From Aurifilum marmelostoma (lineage: Eukaryota; Ascomycota; Sordariomycetes; Diaporthales; Cryphonectriaceae), in NCBI GenBank assembly GCA_027559495.1, contig JAMXSV010000022.1:124001-188000 (forward strand): a stretch of 64,000 nt of DNA, given 5' to 3'. Made by a program: the position numbers and the translations under genes. Each line of letters starts with the position of its first letter. Position 1 is the first letter of the stretch. Shown here one piece after another: positions 37,136 to 49,031 of the stretch. Under the pieces are notes generated by a model. The model had not been told where the DNA came from and did no database searches. It saw only the letters and a list, made by a program, of their open reading frames with translations.

Positions 37136-39231
37136 CTATTTCCCGCCAGACATGACCTCGGCCAGGCGTGCAGCCTCGGCGGCGAACCTCGTCTTGCTGC
37201 GGATGATGTGACCCCACTTGTAAAAAGCGACCAGGGCGGGAACAAAGATGACTGACATGAAGCCCGGCACGGAGCTAGCCCAGTGAATGCCGAGCTGGTC
37301 GTACATGGTGGTGGTGAAGAGAGGAAAAGCAGCGGCGGCACCAGACCGGACCACAGTGGTGGCGGCCAGTGCGGAGGCGGCATAGCCCAGGTAGGCGTCA
37401 ACAATGTAGTTGGTCAGGCTCATGTACAGCAGGACCATGCCGAACCCAATAAAGACACCCGCGCTGACAGAGATCAGCCAGAATGTGGACGGACTGTTGG
37501 TCCAGGCGAACCAGAAGAGACCGACTGGCAAACAAACAGCACCCAGCATGGCTGGAGGAAGACGGGCCTCGGGGGGTGCCCTGCCCTGATTCTTTTCCAC
37601 AACCTTGGCGTAGCGCTTCTGATCAAAGAGCGCAGAGTAGAAAAGTGCAATGACGATGCCAAGGGCCACTGCCAAAAAGGGCAGGGAGGCTATGCCCTGA
37701 TGCCAGCCGCGTGTCTGCTGGAAGACGATGGGATAAGCAGCGAACAAAAGAAACATGGTTCCCTGAACCACGGAGAGGAAGAGCGTGAGAAGAGCGACGA
37801 TGGGCTCCAGGAAGAGGAGTAGGAATGGCCGGATGGCGCCGACCTTGAGCTGGCTCGCAACGGTCTTCTCCTCGCCAACACCGTCGACCAGGTGGGGCTT
37901 GCCCAGGATGGCCTCCATCTTGGCCGCTCTCTGGCGGAGGAGGGCTGGAGCATATGTCTCGGGGAAAGTGCACACCATGGCAACCCAGGTCGGAGCCGAC
38001 AAGCAAGCAATGAAGACAGCAAGGGAGCGCCAGCCGAAGGCAGCGTCGAGGAAGCCGCAGAAGATGGGTCCGAGCATCTGACCCATGAGACCAGCCAGGG
38101 TGAAAAAGGCAAGCACAAAACCCCGCTCGTTGGTTGCAAACATGTCGGCAATAACGGCTGGTGCAACAGCTTGAGTAAAAGAACCGGCGAGACCTCCAAG
38201 GAAGCGAAGGAAGATGACTAGCTCGATGGAGTGCACCAGGCCGATGATACCTGAAAGTACCACGAACGCGGCATATGTGTAGAGGTAAAGACTTTTGCGA
38301 CCAAAGACCTCACTCATGGGTGACAAGACCAGAGCGCCGGCAGCGAAACCAAGCACAAAAGCTGATGTGACCAGGAGTGCAACGGTGCCATCAACATCAA
38401 ACTCTGTCTCAATGTCCGTATTTCCTGAACCAGAAAGTTAGTAATCTCTAGAAGCAAACCAGGACAGGTGACATGTATGAAGGACTAACCTTGTGAAAAT
38501 CCAGATGAGGCAATCGAGACGGTCCAGACAGCGATAGCCAGGATCATGGCATTCAACCACTTTCTACCCTTGGCAAAGCAAAGTGGATTGGCAGGATCGC
38601 TGTCCATCCACGAGACAAGATATGGATCCTCAGCTGTCCCATCGCCTGGAAAAGGGTAGGTCAAGACATCCGCCGAGACCAGACCACCAGCAGGATCAGC
38701 CTTAGCGAGCTGCTCCTCAGTAAGAGGATCCCTGATCTTGGGCACGGCAAACTTCTCATCATTATCATCCAAGCTGTCCTGGTACCACGAGCGATTTGAG
38801 GCACGAGACGCACGGGAGACAAAAGACTCCCGCTTCTCAACGTCAAAGTTGCCCTCCCAGATGGGCACCGCATCTTCATCGCCATCCCTGACGATGCCAC
38901 GCATCCACGTTGCGCGCGGCTGGTATCTCGACTTGCGGTTATAGGCTCCTCCTCCCAGCTGACCGGCCCACTGGTCCGGCACGGTAGGCTGCTGTGGAAG
39001 AAGAGAATTGCCGACGTAGAAGCTCATGCGGGATGCTCGTGCCTCGGAATCGAAGTTGCTGGTCCATCGATTGGGGTTTCGCTGCCGCTGACCGGGCCAG
39101 GAGGGAACAGGAAGATCATCTCCCTCTTGTTCGAAGGGAGACGGCCACATCGTGATGCGTTTGTTGGGAGCCATCCTGGACTGCCTACGAGCAGCGTAAG
39201 GATTCTCGGCAGCTGAAGGATGGAGAGACAT
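37136..39231 (-). CDS. MFS multidrug/polyamine-type exporter (DHA1 family) with long N-terminal tail
   Basis: Two exons on the minus strand: 39231-38490 and 38424-37136. The intron is 65 nt (donor GTTAGT, acceptor TTCAG), and the product is 676 residues. The first about 225 residues are hydrophilic, rich in Arg, Ser and Asp, and probably cytoplasmic. The first helix is near WLNAMILAIAVWTVSIASSG at the end of exon 1. Exon 2 carries the loop 2-3 motif LSPMSEVFGRKSLY (DHA1 'PLSE-x-FGR' form), LRFLGGLAGS and about eleven further helices. DHA1 proteins expel drugs, polyamines or other small molecules from the plasma membrane by proton antiport; the substrate is not predictable. The tail is longer than usual for the family. 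The intron falls right behind helix 1, and the codon for Gly is split. The start at 39231 was chosen because the frame further upstream has no ATG. Confidence 0.9.
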
Positions 39232-39521
39232 TTTGATTGATGCAAAAGCCTGGAGTTGTGAAAGGAAGGCAAAAGCCACAAGTGATCACAAGCAGCCGCT
39301 GAGGAAAGGACCACTGATGTATTGTGATAGTAATAAATATTCCGATGAAATGAAAAGATCGAGGCAGTTGCAGCCCAGGAAAAAAAAAAAAAGTCTAAAA
39401 CGTTCAACAACAATAGTAGGTGGCGAAAAGCAGAATTTGAAAACTGAAGACTAAAAAGCGAGTATGTAGGAATGAATATGCCAGCATACAGCAAGAACAA
39501 AAGGGCAGAAAGGCGAAAGTA

Positions 39522-39536
39522 GGGGGGGGGGGGGGG
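39522..39536. repeat. G15 homopolymer upstream of the MFS exporter
   Basis: Fifteen G on the plus strand, about 290 nt upstream of the exporter ATG; on the sense strand of that gene it is C15. Confidence 0.9.
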
Positions 39537-42500
39537 AAGTGGAAGCAAACCAGCCCAAGCATGCAACATCAAACTTGCAAGCCAGGGGGGAAATGTGAAA
39601 GGAAATATAAAAAAAGAATTGGTTGAAGAGAATGCTTATGAGAAAAAGAAAAATAAAAGAAAAAGGAATTGCCGCTATGATGCTGTCGAGGCCATAGCAG
39701 ATTGCCAGCGGATATATCTAAACCTTCCTTCTCTCGATATTCACTCAACACGCGGCCGTCCTCGCGGCGCAGTCCCTCTTGTGCGTAGCAGAGTGATTGT
39801 GGTGGATACATTTCCCACACAATGACGGGCTCAGTGGATCAAGTCTGCTACCAAGCCTTGCGTCCCCCCTCTTCTCCTGCCCTGACCCACAGGGCTCGAG
39901 ATTCTGGACAGCACCCTCAAAAAAAGAACAAGACAGGATCGCCCATGCTGCCCGCCCACTTACCGCGGAAGTGGAGTTCTGTGAGGCTCTCAGACCGAAT
40001 ATTATCAGAGCAAAACAGGCTGCGGAGGTTCCACACAACCAGATCCCATGTTGTGCCATTGGTCGGGGACGAAGACCCTACTCGGCCCTTGTCGCCTGTC
40101 TTGGGAAGCGCCATTGCGGCTCAACCTGGGTTGGAAACGCAGCAGTCCAGATGGTGAATCGTGCAGATCCCACGGACCAAACACTGACTCAAAACCTGGC
40201 TTGGTTCATGTTCATACCTCGGGGGTTCTCGTCTGATATCGCCAATCATAAGGGGATGACAGAATACGGAAATCTTGCCGTTCAGGCTGGCGTCACCGTT
40301 GAAACGAATCGTCAGCCGCAATGATAGTCGAAGAGACTATGAATAAGAGAGATCTCTGCCTGATGAACTCTAGAAAGGAAGCAGAGGAATGCCGGTATGC
40401 TTGGGGCATCTAGTCCCACACTCGCATCTCGATAAAAGCGGGAACCTGCAAAGTGACAGTCACGGCCGTCCAGCCTCTACTGGGGTTAATTGCTAAACAG
40501 TACAGCATCTGGCCAGCCTTGTACATAGTGTCACAGTAAGGTTACTTGCAGAAATCTCCGGTGAAGCACCAAGCAGCAAGAGGGGGGAGGAGCATGGTCC
40601 GATGCGGCGATGCCCATGAACAAGCCCCTTGAAGGTTGACGACTCTGGAGGGGCTTGGACCTTTGACAGTTGATCAAAGTGATACGCTTGTGGATCCACG
40701 AAACGCTGAGGGTTGGTCTTGGAACTTACCAATGGCCCGGTATGCGTGCAAGGTCCGGAGGGCCGTTTCTGTATTGAACAAATAATGCATGCAATTCGAT
40801 CGTCAGAGTGGGACGCGGGAGCCAATCTCTGATCCACACTCATCCCACCCATGCGGGTCTGACGTTTGGGATTGACCCCCCCGATGGGACTGTTTCCAAG
40901 CGAGGGGCCTGGACATCAAGTATGGCCGCACGGCATTGATAAACCCCCATCGCCCACCCGTCTAAAAATTGTCTGCCTTCTAACTTGCCCGATGTTTCCG
41001 TCTCTGTTTCTTCCAGCTCGTCTTCAGCGGCATAGCTTGGGTATTTCGAAACAGGAGTGAGGGCAAGGCCCATGGAGAACTTTTTCCTCTCCCTTTCTCA
41101 GTTTCCAAAACAAACTGACCCTCGAGGGATAGCAAAGTCCCCCATTCACACGTTCTGTGCAGAGAAACGAGGGCCCAGCGGTACATACGACTCGTGTTCG
41201 ATTCCAAACGAAGGGGATCCATCATCTCGCCCGATATCGCCTGAGATGACGACCACAACAGGCCCATAGGCGCCAAGACCAACCCTGTCTGCACGAGGCA
41301 AATCGCCAAGCCCGCATCCCACTCCTTTATATGTAACGATCAGAAGACCATGGGCGCTTCGGGGGTCCATCCGGGGTGTGTGGCTGGTGGAGTGCGGATG
41401 TCGACTTTGGACTTCACGATAAGGTCTGCTTGCTGAGAGCACACGTTAAGCACACCCGTTCTGGCGCAGCATTACCAGCTGATATGTATCCCTTGGAAAG
41501 GTTCTCTCCAGCTAAGTCGCGGCCATGCGCTTTGGCTAAACTCACTATTAGGGAGCATCATCACTCGCCTCTCACGATCATATCTGGTAACACCGCGGAA
41601 AGATCGGGCGGTGGTATATGAACTCGATGATACATGCGCATTCATGAAAGCACCCGCAAGGACTGATGCATACTACGCGCCCTTTTCAGTCTCCTGACGC
41701 GTACATCTCTCTTCCGATGTTCGTGGACTGTCCACGCCTTGATGAGATAGTCTGGTTTGTTTCCGACATGCAGTCCGTTCCCTTGACTTTCGATCTTTTA
41801 ACGCCCCAACCAGTGTTTGGTGACCGGAACGAATCAAGATTACGCAAGATTTGCAACATGTGAATCATTTTCAGCTTTGGCAACAGGTTTCAGTCGCCAT
41901 GCAATGCATTAACAACCTGGCAAATTGTCGCGCGTTTCGTCGATGGTGTTCTATAAGGGACACAAGCCTGGTATGCGTTTTGATGGGAAAAAGGGAGGGG
42001 GGGGGGCGGGGAGGGAAAAGCCGCAGCGCAGTCTATTTGAAGCAGATGAATATTTGAAGCACTTGAATTGTTTCAGTGAATGTCGCCAGTTGTCGGAAGT
42101 GACTGGGGTTCAACCACAGCCGCGAAGATTTCTCCTATCGTCTTCCACTTGACTTAGCTGAGTGCATAGTCAGTTACCATGGTTCGTTACATTGCATAAC
42201 CTAGCCTCGCATACTTCGAAATGTCCCTTCGAAAAATAAGAAAGGGTCTTTTCTTTCTCGTCCATGGTCCTGAGGTTGTTTCCCATAGACTGCCTAGGTA
42301 ATTCAGGTCACTGTGGCTCCTGCTGGACAGACCCTTCTCTTAAGCATTCCTGTCCAGGCACATCTGTTTGCTTCCTCAAAGAACAGGTGATACCCTCAGC
42401 CATACCTCCACGATCTGGCGTGATTTCCATTTGGCGTGCCTCTCCATCCTGAGCATGTCGTGGTTCCTTTTTGTGCCAACTAATTACTTGAAGGTAGTCA

Positions 42501-42767
42501 AAGGTGAGGATATATGCATCATTATAAGATAATATTAGATATTAGAATATAAAATAAGTATAGATTTTCACGACACTTTGCGTCATTGTGAAGCCTTTGT
42601 ACGGAATAATTGATGTCTGACCACATGCGTTAGAGCTTTGCCTCCATTCAGGACAAACTTATGTGACTTGGTCGGTAATCGCGCGCTCCGCTGAATTTGG
42701 GGAAATACATTGTCTCCCTGGTGGTGGAGATCGAGATCCTCTCTCAGTCCTTAAGTGAATCTTGTTC

Positions 42768-42805
42768 AGGTGTGTTGAAATGGACTGATGAGTTCCAGCA
42801 CACCT
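42768..42805. repeat. Short inverted repeat (possible hairpin)
   Basis: AGGTGTGTTGAAAT pairs with AGTTCCAGCACACCT over about 12 positions with one wobble and one mismatch. The loop is about 9 nt and contains CTGATG. No transcript type is implied. Confidence 0.5.
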
Positions 42806-43113
42806 TTAGGTGCGTAGGCGTTGCGATGTAATCATGATCAAAATGTGTCCTAATATGGTGTTGGGATCACCATGCAGACCTTATACTTGAGAGCACAGAG
42901 GTGGCGGGTCAAGGTGTGTACACTTTGTGGGAGGATGTCAATATCTATCTGACCCTATATGGTCTCCTGTTTTAAACATTATAAAACCTCTCTTGATGGT
43001 TTATGAGATCTGTCAAGACTGATATACACATCCGCTGTTCATCTGGTTGCTGCTGTGTGGGAGATTGATTGTCAATATAAGATCCCTACAAACCTTCATG
43101 TCAACAATCAAAT

Positions 43114-43201
43114 CCCTTGATAGCTCAGTTGGAAGAGTGATGGACTGTAATTGTATTCAAGTGTCATCCACAGGTCGCTGGTTCGATCCCGGCTCGAGGG
43201 A
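43114..43201 (+). tRNA. tRNA-Tyr(GTA): tRNA-Tyr (anticodon GTA) with a 15-nt intron
   Basis: The acceptor stem CCCTTGA pairs with TCGAGGG (one G-T), and the discriminator base is A. The D arm is GCTC-AGTTGGAA-GAGT with G18G19. The anticodon stem ATGGA leads into loop CTGTAA with GTA at 43147-43149. A 15-nt intron occupies 43151-43165, one base 3' of the anticodon as in other nuclear tRNA-Tyr genes. The 3' half has TCCAC, a five-base variable loop, and T arm GCTGG-TTCGATC-CCGGC, which contains the Pol III B box. Spliced length is 73 nt before CCA. The outermost anticodon-stem pair is A-C instead of A-T, so either a mismatch is tolerated or the gene is slightly degraded. A long T tract follows. 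Confidence 0.92.
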
Positions 43202-43209
43202 CATCCATC

Positions 43210-43227
43210 TTTTTTTTTTTTTTTTGG
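43210..43227 (+). terminator. RNA polymerase III terminator of tRNA-Tyr
   Basis: Eighteen T starting nine bases after the tRNA 3' end; far longer than the four or five needed for Pol III release. Confidence 0.8.
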
Positions 43228-43572
43228 CTTATAGCACAATCTCAAACCACAAATTTTTATCTAGGGTTTCATATGCCTCTTCTCAATTAAATCTTGTCTT
43301 GTTCAGTTGTGTGAGGAGATAATCATCCTGTCCATCTGGTTGTTCCTGCCAAGACATGCTAACATATTCGCAACCCTAACTTTCTCATTGAAAACACTAG
43401 CACTCTCTGAATCGCTCTTCTTCATACTTCATAGGACACTGAATAATAATTATTCCTGATCTCCAAAATGTAATCATCTCTCCCCTTTGTTGCTTGTAGA
43501 TAAATTGATGCCTAATTACTCACATCTAGCTAGTGGTGCTGCACGTCCCTCTTCTTGCCTTGAAAGCCTTCT

Positions 43573-43590
43573 CCCCCCCCCCCCCCCCCC
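43573..43590. repeat. C18 homopolymer
   Basis: Eighteen C, the longest G/C run in the window, about 370 nt downstream of tRNA-Tyr. Confidence 0.9.
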
Positions 43591-44998
43591 AACCTTTCCT
43601 TTTTTTGCTTACCGTTCAGAGCAACTGCTGCAAGCACTGCCCTGTGACGTCGTGCCCTGTGTGCACTGCCGACTTGCGATCACCCCGACAAATAAGGCTG
43701 TGGCCAGCAGCAACCTTGACCTGTGTTCACCGAAAGAGAAGTGAATGGATCGTCATGGCCCCACGAATATTTTCCAAGATCAATTAGGCAAGCAAAGAAC
43801 CGATTTTCAATGGTTTCGGGACTCGCCGATGGTCATACGGACAGTCTTGCAGTGGGGTTCCAATCTCCGGATTGTTGATAAGCTCAATCCCACAGAGACA
43901 GCCGGATAGACGTGATGCGTTGAGGCGAGCACGTGCAGGCGGCCCCTGGATGTTGATGTAGTGTAGGGACGATCCCTCGTTTAAATCGTCACCCCTCCCT
44001 TCAAGTAGACGAAGACCTGTAGGGCTTCAGCTCCAGGAGGGCCCAAGACAACGAGGCCTTTGCTGTCGTGTGGTGGTGCCGCCTCGGACGGGGAGGCCTG
44101 CTCCACATCTTGGCTGTCTATCTCGCAGTACCATAGTATTGTTGTAATTGACATCGAATCGTTACTATGCCACCTAAGGCCACACACAGCCCCCTAAGCT
44201 TGCCCAACCCCTGGTACGAAACAACGCATCAGCAGAACGCAGCCTGGGGCACGTCGGGGCGCAACCTATCGCTCTCTCTTCTTCTTTTCTTTTTCCGCCC
44301 TCTTCTTTCTCTCACCTCCTCCCTTGAACCCAACAGTTTTCGAGTGATCTTCGTCATAGAAGCACACACGGAGTGCTTCAATAGCAACTACGTCCCAGGC
44401 TATTGAGAGGTTAGGGGGGGGGAAGGGGTGGGTTTCGTTCGAGGGGCACTCCGCCTGACAGCTGTCCCAAAGGAAGCAACAAAAAGAAAGAGAAAAAAAT
44501 GGATAGGGTGAGATAGTACCTTGTGTTTCTCCACTGCCGACTCGGATGACCCTGCAGGTTGGTTCAGCTCTGTGCCGGGGATACTACTGCAGGCAGACGG
44601 TGAACCCCACCGCAACTACTAAATACTATTGGATTGGGGGACTCGAAAAGCCACCACGAGCTGATCCCTCTCTCGGAGCTGGTTCAGTCAGAGCGTGCCC
44701 CAGGTGTCACCCACCCCCCATGGTACGCCTGCCAAGAGCAATCATCTTTGGCGCAGCTTCTGACGGCGTTTTTATCGAATCCTTCAGAGGGGCTGATCCT
44801 CGGTCAACCTTTACGTCAGTATGGGCAAGTGCCTCTGCGATATGTAATTGATGCAGAAGAAAAAAAGAGAAAGAGAAGGGGGGGGGGTGTCGTTGTGGAG
44901 GACCATGGTTGACATATGAGATTTGGAAAAGGGAAAACTTCTTAGTCGGTCTTTTGTCCTGCTTTCAAAGAAGTGGGAAATGATTTTTCGGGGGTCTC

Positions 44999-45014
44999 GG
45001 GGGGGGGGGGGGGG
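44999..45014. repeat. G16 homopolymer upstream of the phospholipase C gene
   Basis: Sixteen G about 520 nt upstream of the phospholipase C ATG. Confidence 0.9.
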
Positions 45015-45533
45015 AGGGGAGGCCACGATCTGGTCTAGGCCCCCAGGGTCCACGATAACAACAGGTGCAGCTGTACATAGTGGTATCGAAGAATTAAGGC
45101 TGAGTTGAAATATGACCCCTGTAGCCGCACCTGCTGCAGTGCCCACAAGCCTCAACTGCTGCTGATTCTAGTGCTGACACCACACGTGGAGCTAGCATTC
45201 CAGTCCTACATACCTTCAAGTCCTCCACGTCCTTCCTCATAACGTTGCTCAAAACCCATCTTCACGTCATGGCTTTCCCTGTCTCTCCCCGTCTTTCCTC
45301 TTCTCCCTCATCACAACCTCGTCTCTTCCCCAGACCTGTTCGCTGAGTAGACACTGTGGCTTATATACAGTTCAGCATCCAAGGAAAGGACCAACAGGAG
45401 AGGTCAGAATCCACCGAGACATCGCGGCGTCATTGCTGCAACAAGCAGCCAGCGACAAGGGCCTTGTGGCCACCGACCGGCCTTCTTCATCACGGCCTAT
45501 CAGACAGCGCAAGGAGCTCCTTCAAGCAACAGA

Positions 45534-48104
45534 ATGCCACCCTGTATGAATCGTCGACGGCGGCGTCGACACATGCGCCACCACCGCATGCCAACATTCA
45601 ACGTCCACAAGACACGCCTGGCCGGCTCGCTTCTGTACACAACCATCACACGCTTCGGAACCTCGCACGTCCTGCGGAAGGGCCATACGCTGGACAGGTG
45701 TATGTCGCCAGAAGGTATCCACCCGCTTGTGGAGAGCGTGACGGGCCACCTGCGCCGACTCTACGACGACCTCAAGGGCCCCGGTGAGAAGGGCTTGGCC
45801 AGGGAAGACTTCTTGAAGTTCATCCGGGACACGCAGCGAGACGCGAAGCTGCCCTCATGGGTCTTCTCCGAGAAGTGCGAGCCTTTTACGTTTGAGGAAT
45901 TTGAGCATATGTGGTGGAAGGACTATAGCGCCGCCAAGCGGCCTATACACGTTGAAGATAAGGACCTGGACCAGCCCATCTCAAATTACTTCATCAGCAG
46001 CAGCCATAATACGTATATCGAGGATGGCAACCAGTTCACCGGGGAAGCCAAGGCGCTGCAATATAAAAAGGTTGGTTGGTCGTGGTTGTGGTGGTGGTGA
46101 TGATGATGATGATGGTGGTAACCTCCCCTTGATGAGATAATGAACCCGCCCACTGACTGGATCGTTTTGTCTCCAGGTTCTCGAGAGCGGATGCAGATGT
46201 GTCGAAATCGACGTGTGGAACGGGGAAGAGGCAGACGACGATGCGGACAGCCTGGTCCAGACCAAATCGACCCACAGCCGAGAGAAGAAAAAGAAGAGGA
46301 AGAACAAGAAGCTGCAGCAGAAGCAGACCAACACGCACTGGTCTTTCTCCTCCATGGTCTCTTGGATGACGGATGCGTGCAAACGCAGCACGACATTCCC
46401 CCGCAGCCTCAAGTCCAAGCAGAGTGAGGCGTCATTCAAGGCGAAGCCCCCGGCGAGGGCAATGGAGCTGGCCCGGGTGATCCAAGACTCCGAGTCGGCG
46501 ATATCAACGATGCTGAAGCGGGAGCCTAGAGTCTGCCATGCCTATGAGACCGTTGCCGGCGACCTCGCCCTTCATGCAGCCATCCCCTTCAGAACCGTGT
46601 GCCAGACTATCAAGGACTCGGCCTTTACCAACGGCAACGACCTACCCGTCATCATCAGCCTCGAGGTTCACACCAGCGCCTCCCAGCAGGAGAAGATGGT
46701 TGAAATCATGAGGGATGTATGGCGTGAGCACCTGCTAGACGAGGTCCTGCCACACTGTGACCCGAACGAGAAGCAGCCCACGCTGAGAGACCTGAAGAAC
46801 AAGATTCTCGTCAAGGTCAAGACGGGCTCGCAAACTACTGGCCATCTTGCGGCGGCAGCAGCGACAGGGGCTCAAGAGCAGACCAGCAATCACCCTGATG
46901 ACTCCGGGAGCAGTACGCTAGGGGGCAGCGAGACATCCTACCGCAGTGGCTTCTTCTCACGATCCCACGGCAAGGCAGCGCACCAAGTGGCGCAGCATGG
47001 CCAACAGCAGCACAAGGAGACTGTTCCCAAAAGGTTCATCTGCGAAGCCCTCAGAAAGCTCGCTGTCTACACGTACAGCCCGGGTCACTTCACATCCTTC
47101 GACCTCGACGATGCCAAAAAGCCGGCCCACGTCTACTCGTTTGGCGAGGAGAAGCTCAAGACACTCCACCGCACCGAGCACAACGACCTGTTCAAGCACA
47201 ATCGGGGCTTCCTCGCCCGCTCCTTTCCCGAAAGTCTATCATCTTTCTTGTCCTCCAACCCAAATTATCCTACCCTGTTCTGGCGGAAAGGGGTGCAGAT
47301 GGTGGCCCTGAATTGGCAGGCCTGGGATACGGCCATGGAGCTCAACGACGCCATGTTCGACCACGAGCAGGGCTGGGTGCTCAAACCTGCTGGCTATCGG
47401 AGCAGCGAGACCGGGGCTAACTGCCAGGCCGACGTCGTGGGCAAGAAGAAAATGGACCTGAGCATTACTGTCCTTGCTGGACAGCACATACCATGTAACG
47501 ACGAGTCCGCGTCCGACGGGGGCACGATGAGAATCAACCCTGCCGCCGTGAACGCCGATCATCTTCGCCCGAGGGTCACCTGCTTTCTGCATGTCGAGAG
47601 TGCTGCCGAGAGGAATCCCAAGAAGAGCATCTCGAGGGACGATAACTGCCGCCGAAAGACGAGAACGGCGAGGACGGAACAGCCTGACTGGGGCTCTGGC
47701 GGCTCAAAGCTTCAGTTTCCCACAATGCGCCACGTGGTGGAGGAGCTGAGCTTTGTCAGGTGGGTAGATTCTTGCTTTCCCACTTCCCTCTGCCCATTCT
47801 TCTATTAAACACATTTGCTAACATATATTCCCTAACTTGCAGGTTCTGCGTCGAGCACTGTGGGCGTGGTTGGCCCGACCGGACCGCCTGGGCCTGCATC
47901 AGGCTGGACAGGCTTCAAGAAGGCTACAGGCTAATCAAGCTCAAGAATGACGAGGGCTACAAGAGCGACGGCATGCTGCTGGTCAAGATCGAGAAGAAGC
48001 TGTCTGAAGATGTACCAAGGTCTCTGTCTCTACGGCGCAAGACCTGGAACATCTGCAAGGACGAGGTCTCGCAGCTAAAGTCGAAATGGTCATGCGTGGG
48101 ATGA
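45534..48104 (+). CDS. Phosphoinositide-specific phospholipase C
   Basis: Exons 45534-46070, 46177-47759 and 47843-48104, giving 793 residues. The enzyme cleaves phosphatidylinositol 4,5-bisphosphate into IP3 and diacylglycerol at the membrane. Residues 61-130 form an EF-hand-like region (GLAREDFLKFIRDTQ, FTFEEFEHMWW). The X box begins ISNYFISSSHNTY, with catalytic His158, and continues GCRCVEIDVWNG. The second catalytic His344 lies in ISLEVHTS. Between them sits a basic insert of about 100 residues (REKKKKRKNKKLQQKQ). The Y box spans about 463-583 (FICEALRKLAVYTYSPGHFT, VALNWQAWDTAMELN). A C2 domain follows (from about 605) and exon 3 completes it (FCVEH, AWACIRLDRLQEGYRLIKL). The 5' end is uncertain: the Arg-rich start (CMNRRRRRRHM) is atypical, and an upstream exon in another frame is possible. 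Two intron junctions fall exactly in conserved blocks. Confidence 0.88.
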
Positions 48105-49031
48105 TGACGAGAGTGAATATCTCCTCAGATGTTGCGATAGAGGAAGGAGGAGGGGGTGTTTCTTCGACGGCGCGGTCACAGTGGAGTTTCACCGGATTGA
48201 GGGGAAAATTGTTCCGGCGTTGGAATGAGTCCTTGGATAATTCTGAGAGCCGTCTGGGCCGTAGGAAGCAGTAGTCGTCTCCAGGCCAGGCCGAAAAAAC
48301 ATGTCTTGCGCTTTGTTACACACAACCAAGAGGAGATCGAACAATGACAATCCACTTCCGTCATTGATTAAATATCAGCCAGATCGGGGTAGATTCTTTC
48401 AATGCTTGCATCTGTCACGAAGAGATCCTCTGTGGTCTAGCAGGACGAGTCATACGACGTTGCAACAGTAATTTTTCTGGGAAAGGCGAGACTCTGTACA
48501 GGGAAAGCATCTGCGTTGAGAATCGCACTCAGTACGACGGCCTGGCCTACTACACCCCGTGGTCCAGGCATTAGCGTTGCTTTCCCGCTACCTCCGTTGG
48601 GCAGCACAGTGGGCGGTGCAAGGCAGGAATGCAAGACGGGATGGATTTGTGCTTAAACCCGACCATTTCGATGCGGGCCCATGCGGGCGGTGCGGCCGCA
48701 CCACCGCACGCAGAGCCTACTATGCAGAGACCCCCGCCCTCCTGTGTTACCACCATCATAGTACTGTTTATGTGGCAAGCGGGAGGAAGAGTATACTTAA
48801 TAATTCCGTCTGTTGCGGAGACCCAGTGGATCCCTCTCTTGAAGTTTGGGGTATAAATGACCAAGGTTGGCCCTCTCCTAGTCGAGCAACTACTGTATCT
48901 GTTGGAAGATGAATTAAATACCCCGTCTCGACGCCTACAAACTCTCTCTGGTTTGAGTCTTGAGTTCACCTTGAATCAATTCTGCCTTGATAAATCATTC
49001 CGTGAGAACACCAGTTTTGTACACCACCATC
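48105..49031. other. Promoter region of the aldo/keto reductase gene
   Basis: 927 nt between two genes on the same strand. TATAAA at 48852-48857 lies 175-180 nt upstream of the reductase ATG. No other gene is seen. Confidence 0.5.
48852..48857 (+). promoter_or_regulatory. Likely TATA box of the aldo/keto reductase gene
   Basis: TATAAA in GGGGTATAAATGACC, about 175 nt before the ATG at 49032. Confidence 0.5.

Larger units (their letters stand above)
39232..43113. other. Intergenic region left of the tRNA gene
   Basis: 3.9 kb with no recognised protein gene. It contains the exporter promoter on the left and G15 at 39522-39536. From about 41.6 kb the sequence becomes AT-rich, strongest at about 42500-42570. 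A hairpin (AGGTGTG with CACACCT) lies at 42768-42805. The frame 39797-40324 has no motif and I do not call it. Confidence 0.5.
43202..45533. other. Region between tRNA-Tyr and the phospholipase C gene
   Basis: 2.3 kb with no further gene recognised. It holds C18 (43573-43590) and G16 (44999-45014). Between about 45240 and 45340 it is pyrimidine-rich, as expected of a fungal core promoter and 5' leader. An open stretch at about 45400-45520 reads well in another frame and might be a 5' exon of the phospholipase gene. Confidence 0.5.

Noticed and set aside
39797..40324. 175-codon plus-strand frame
   Set aside because: Overlaps other frames of similar quality, shows no domain or motif, and its composition is unlike the real genes in the window.
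45356..45787. 143-codon frame overlapping the phospholipase C start
   Set aside because: The overlapping frame leads directly into the EF-hand-like and X domains, so this one is a shadow beyond about 45600. Its left part may matter only if a 5' exon exists.
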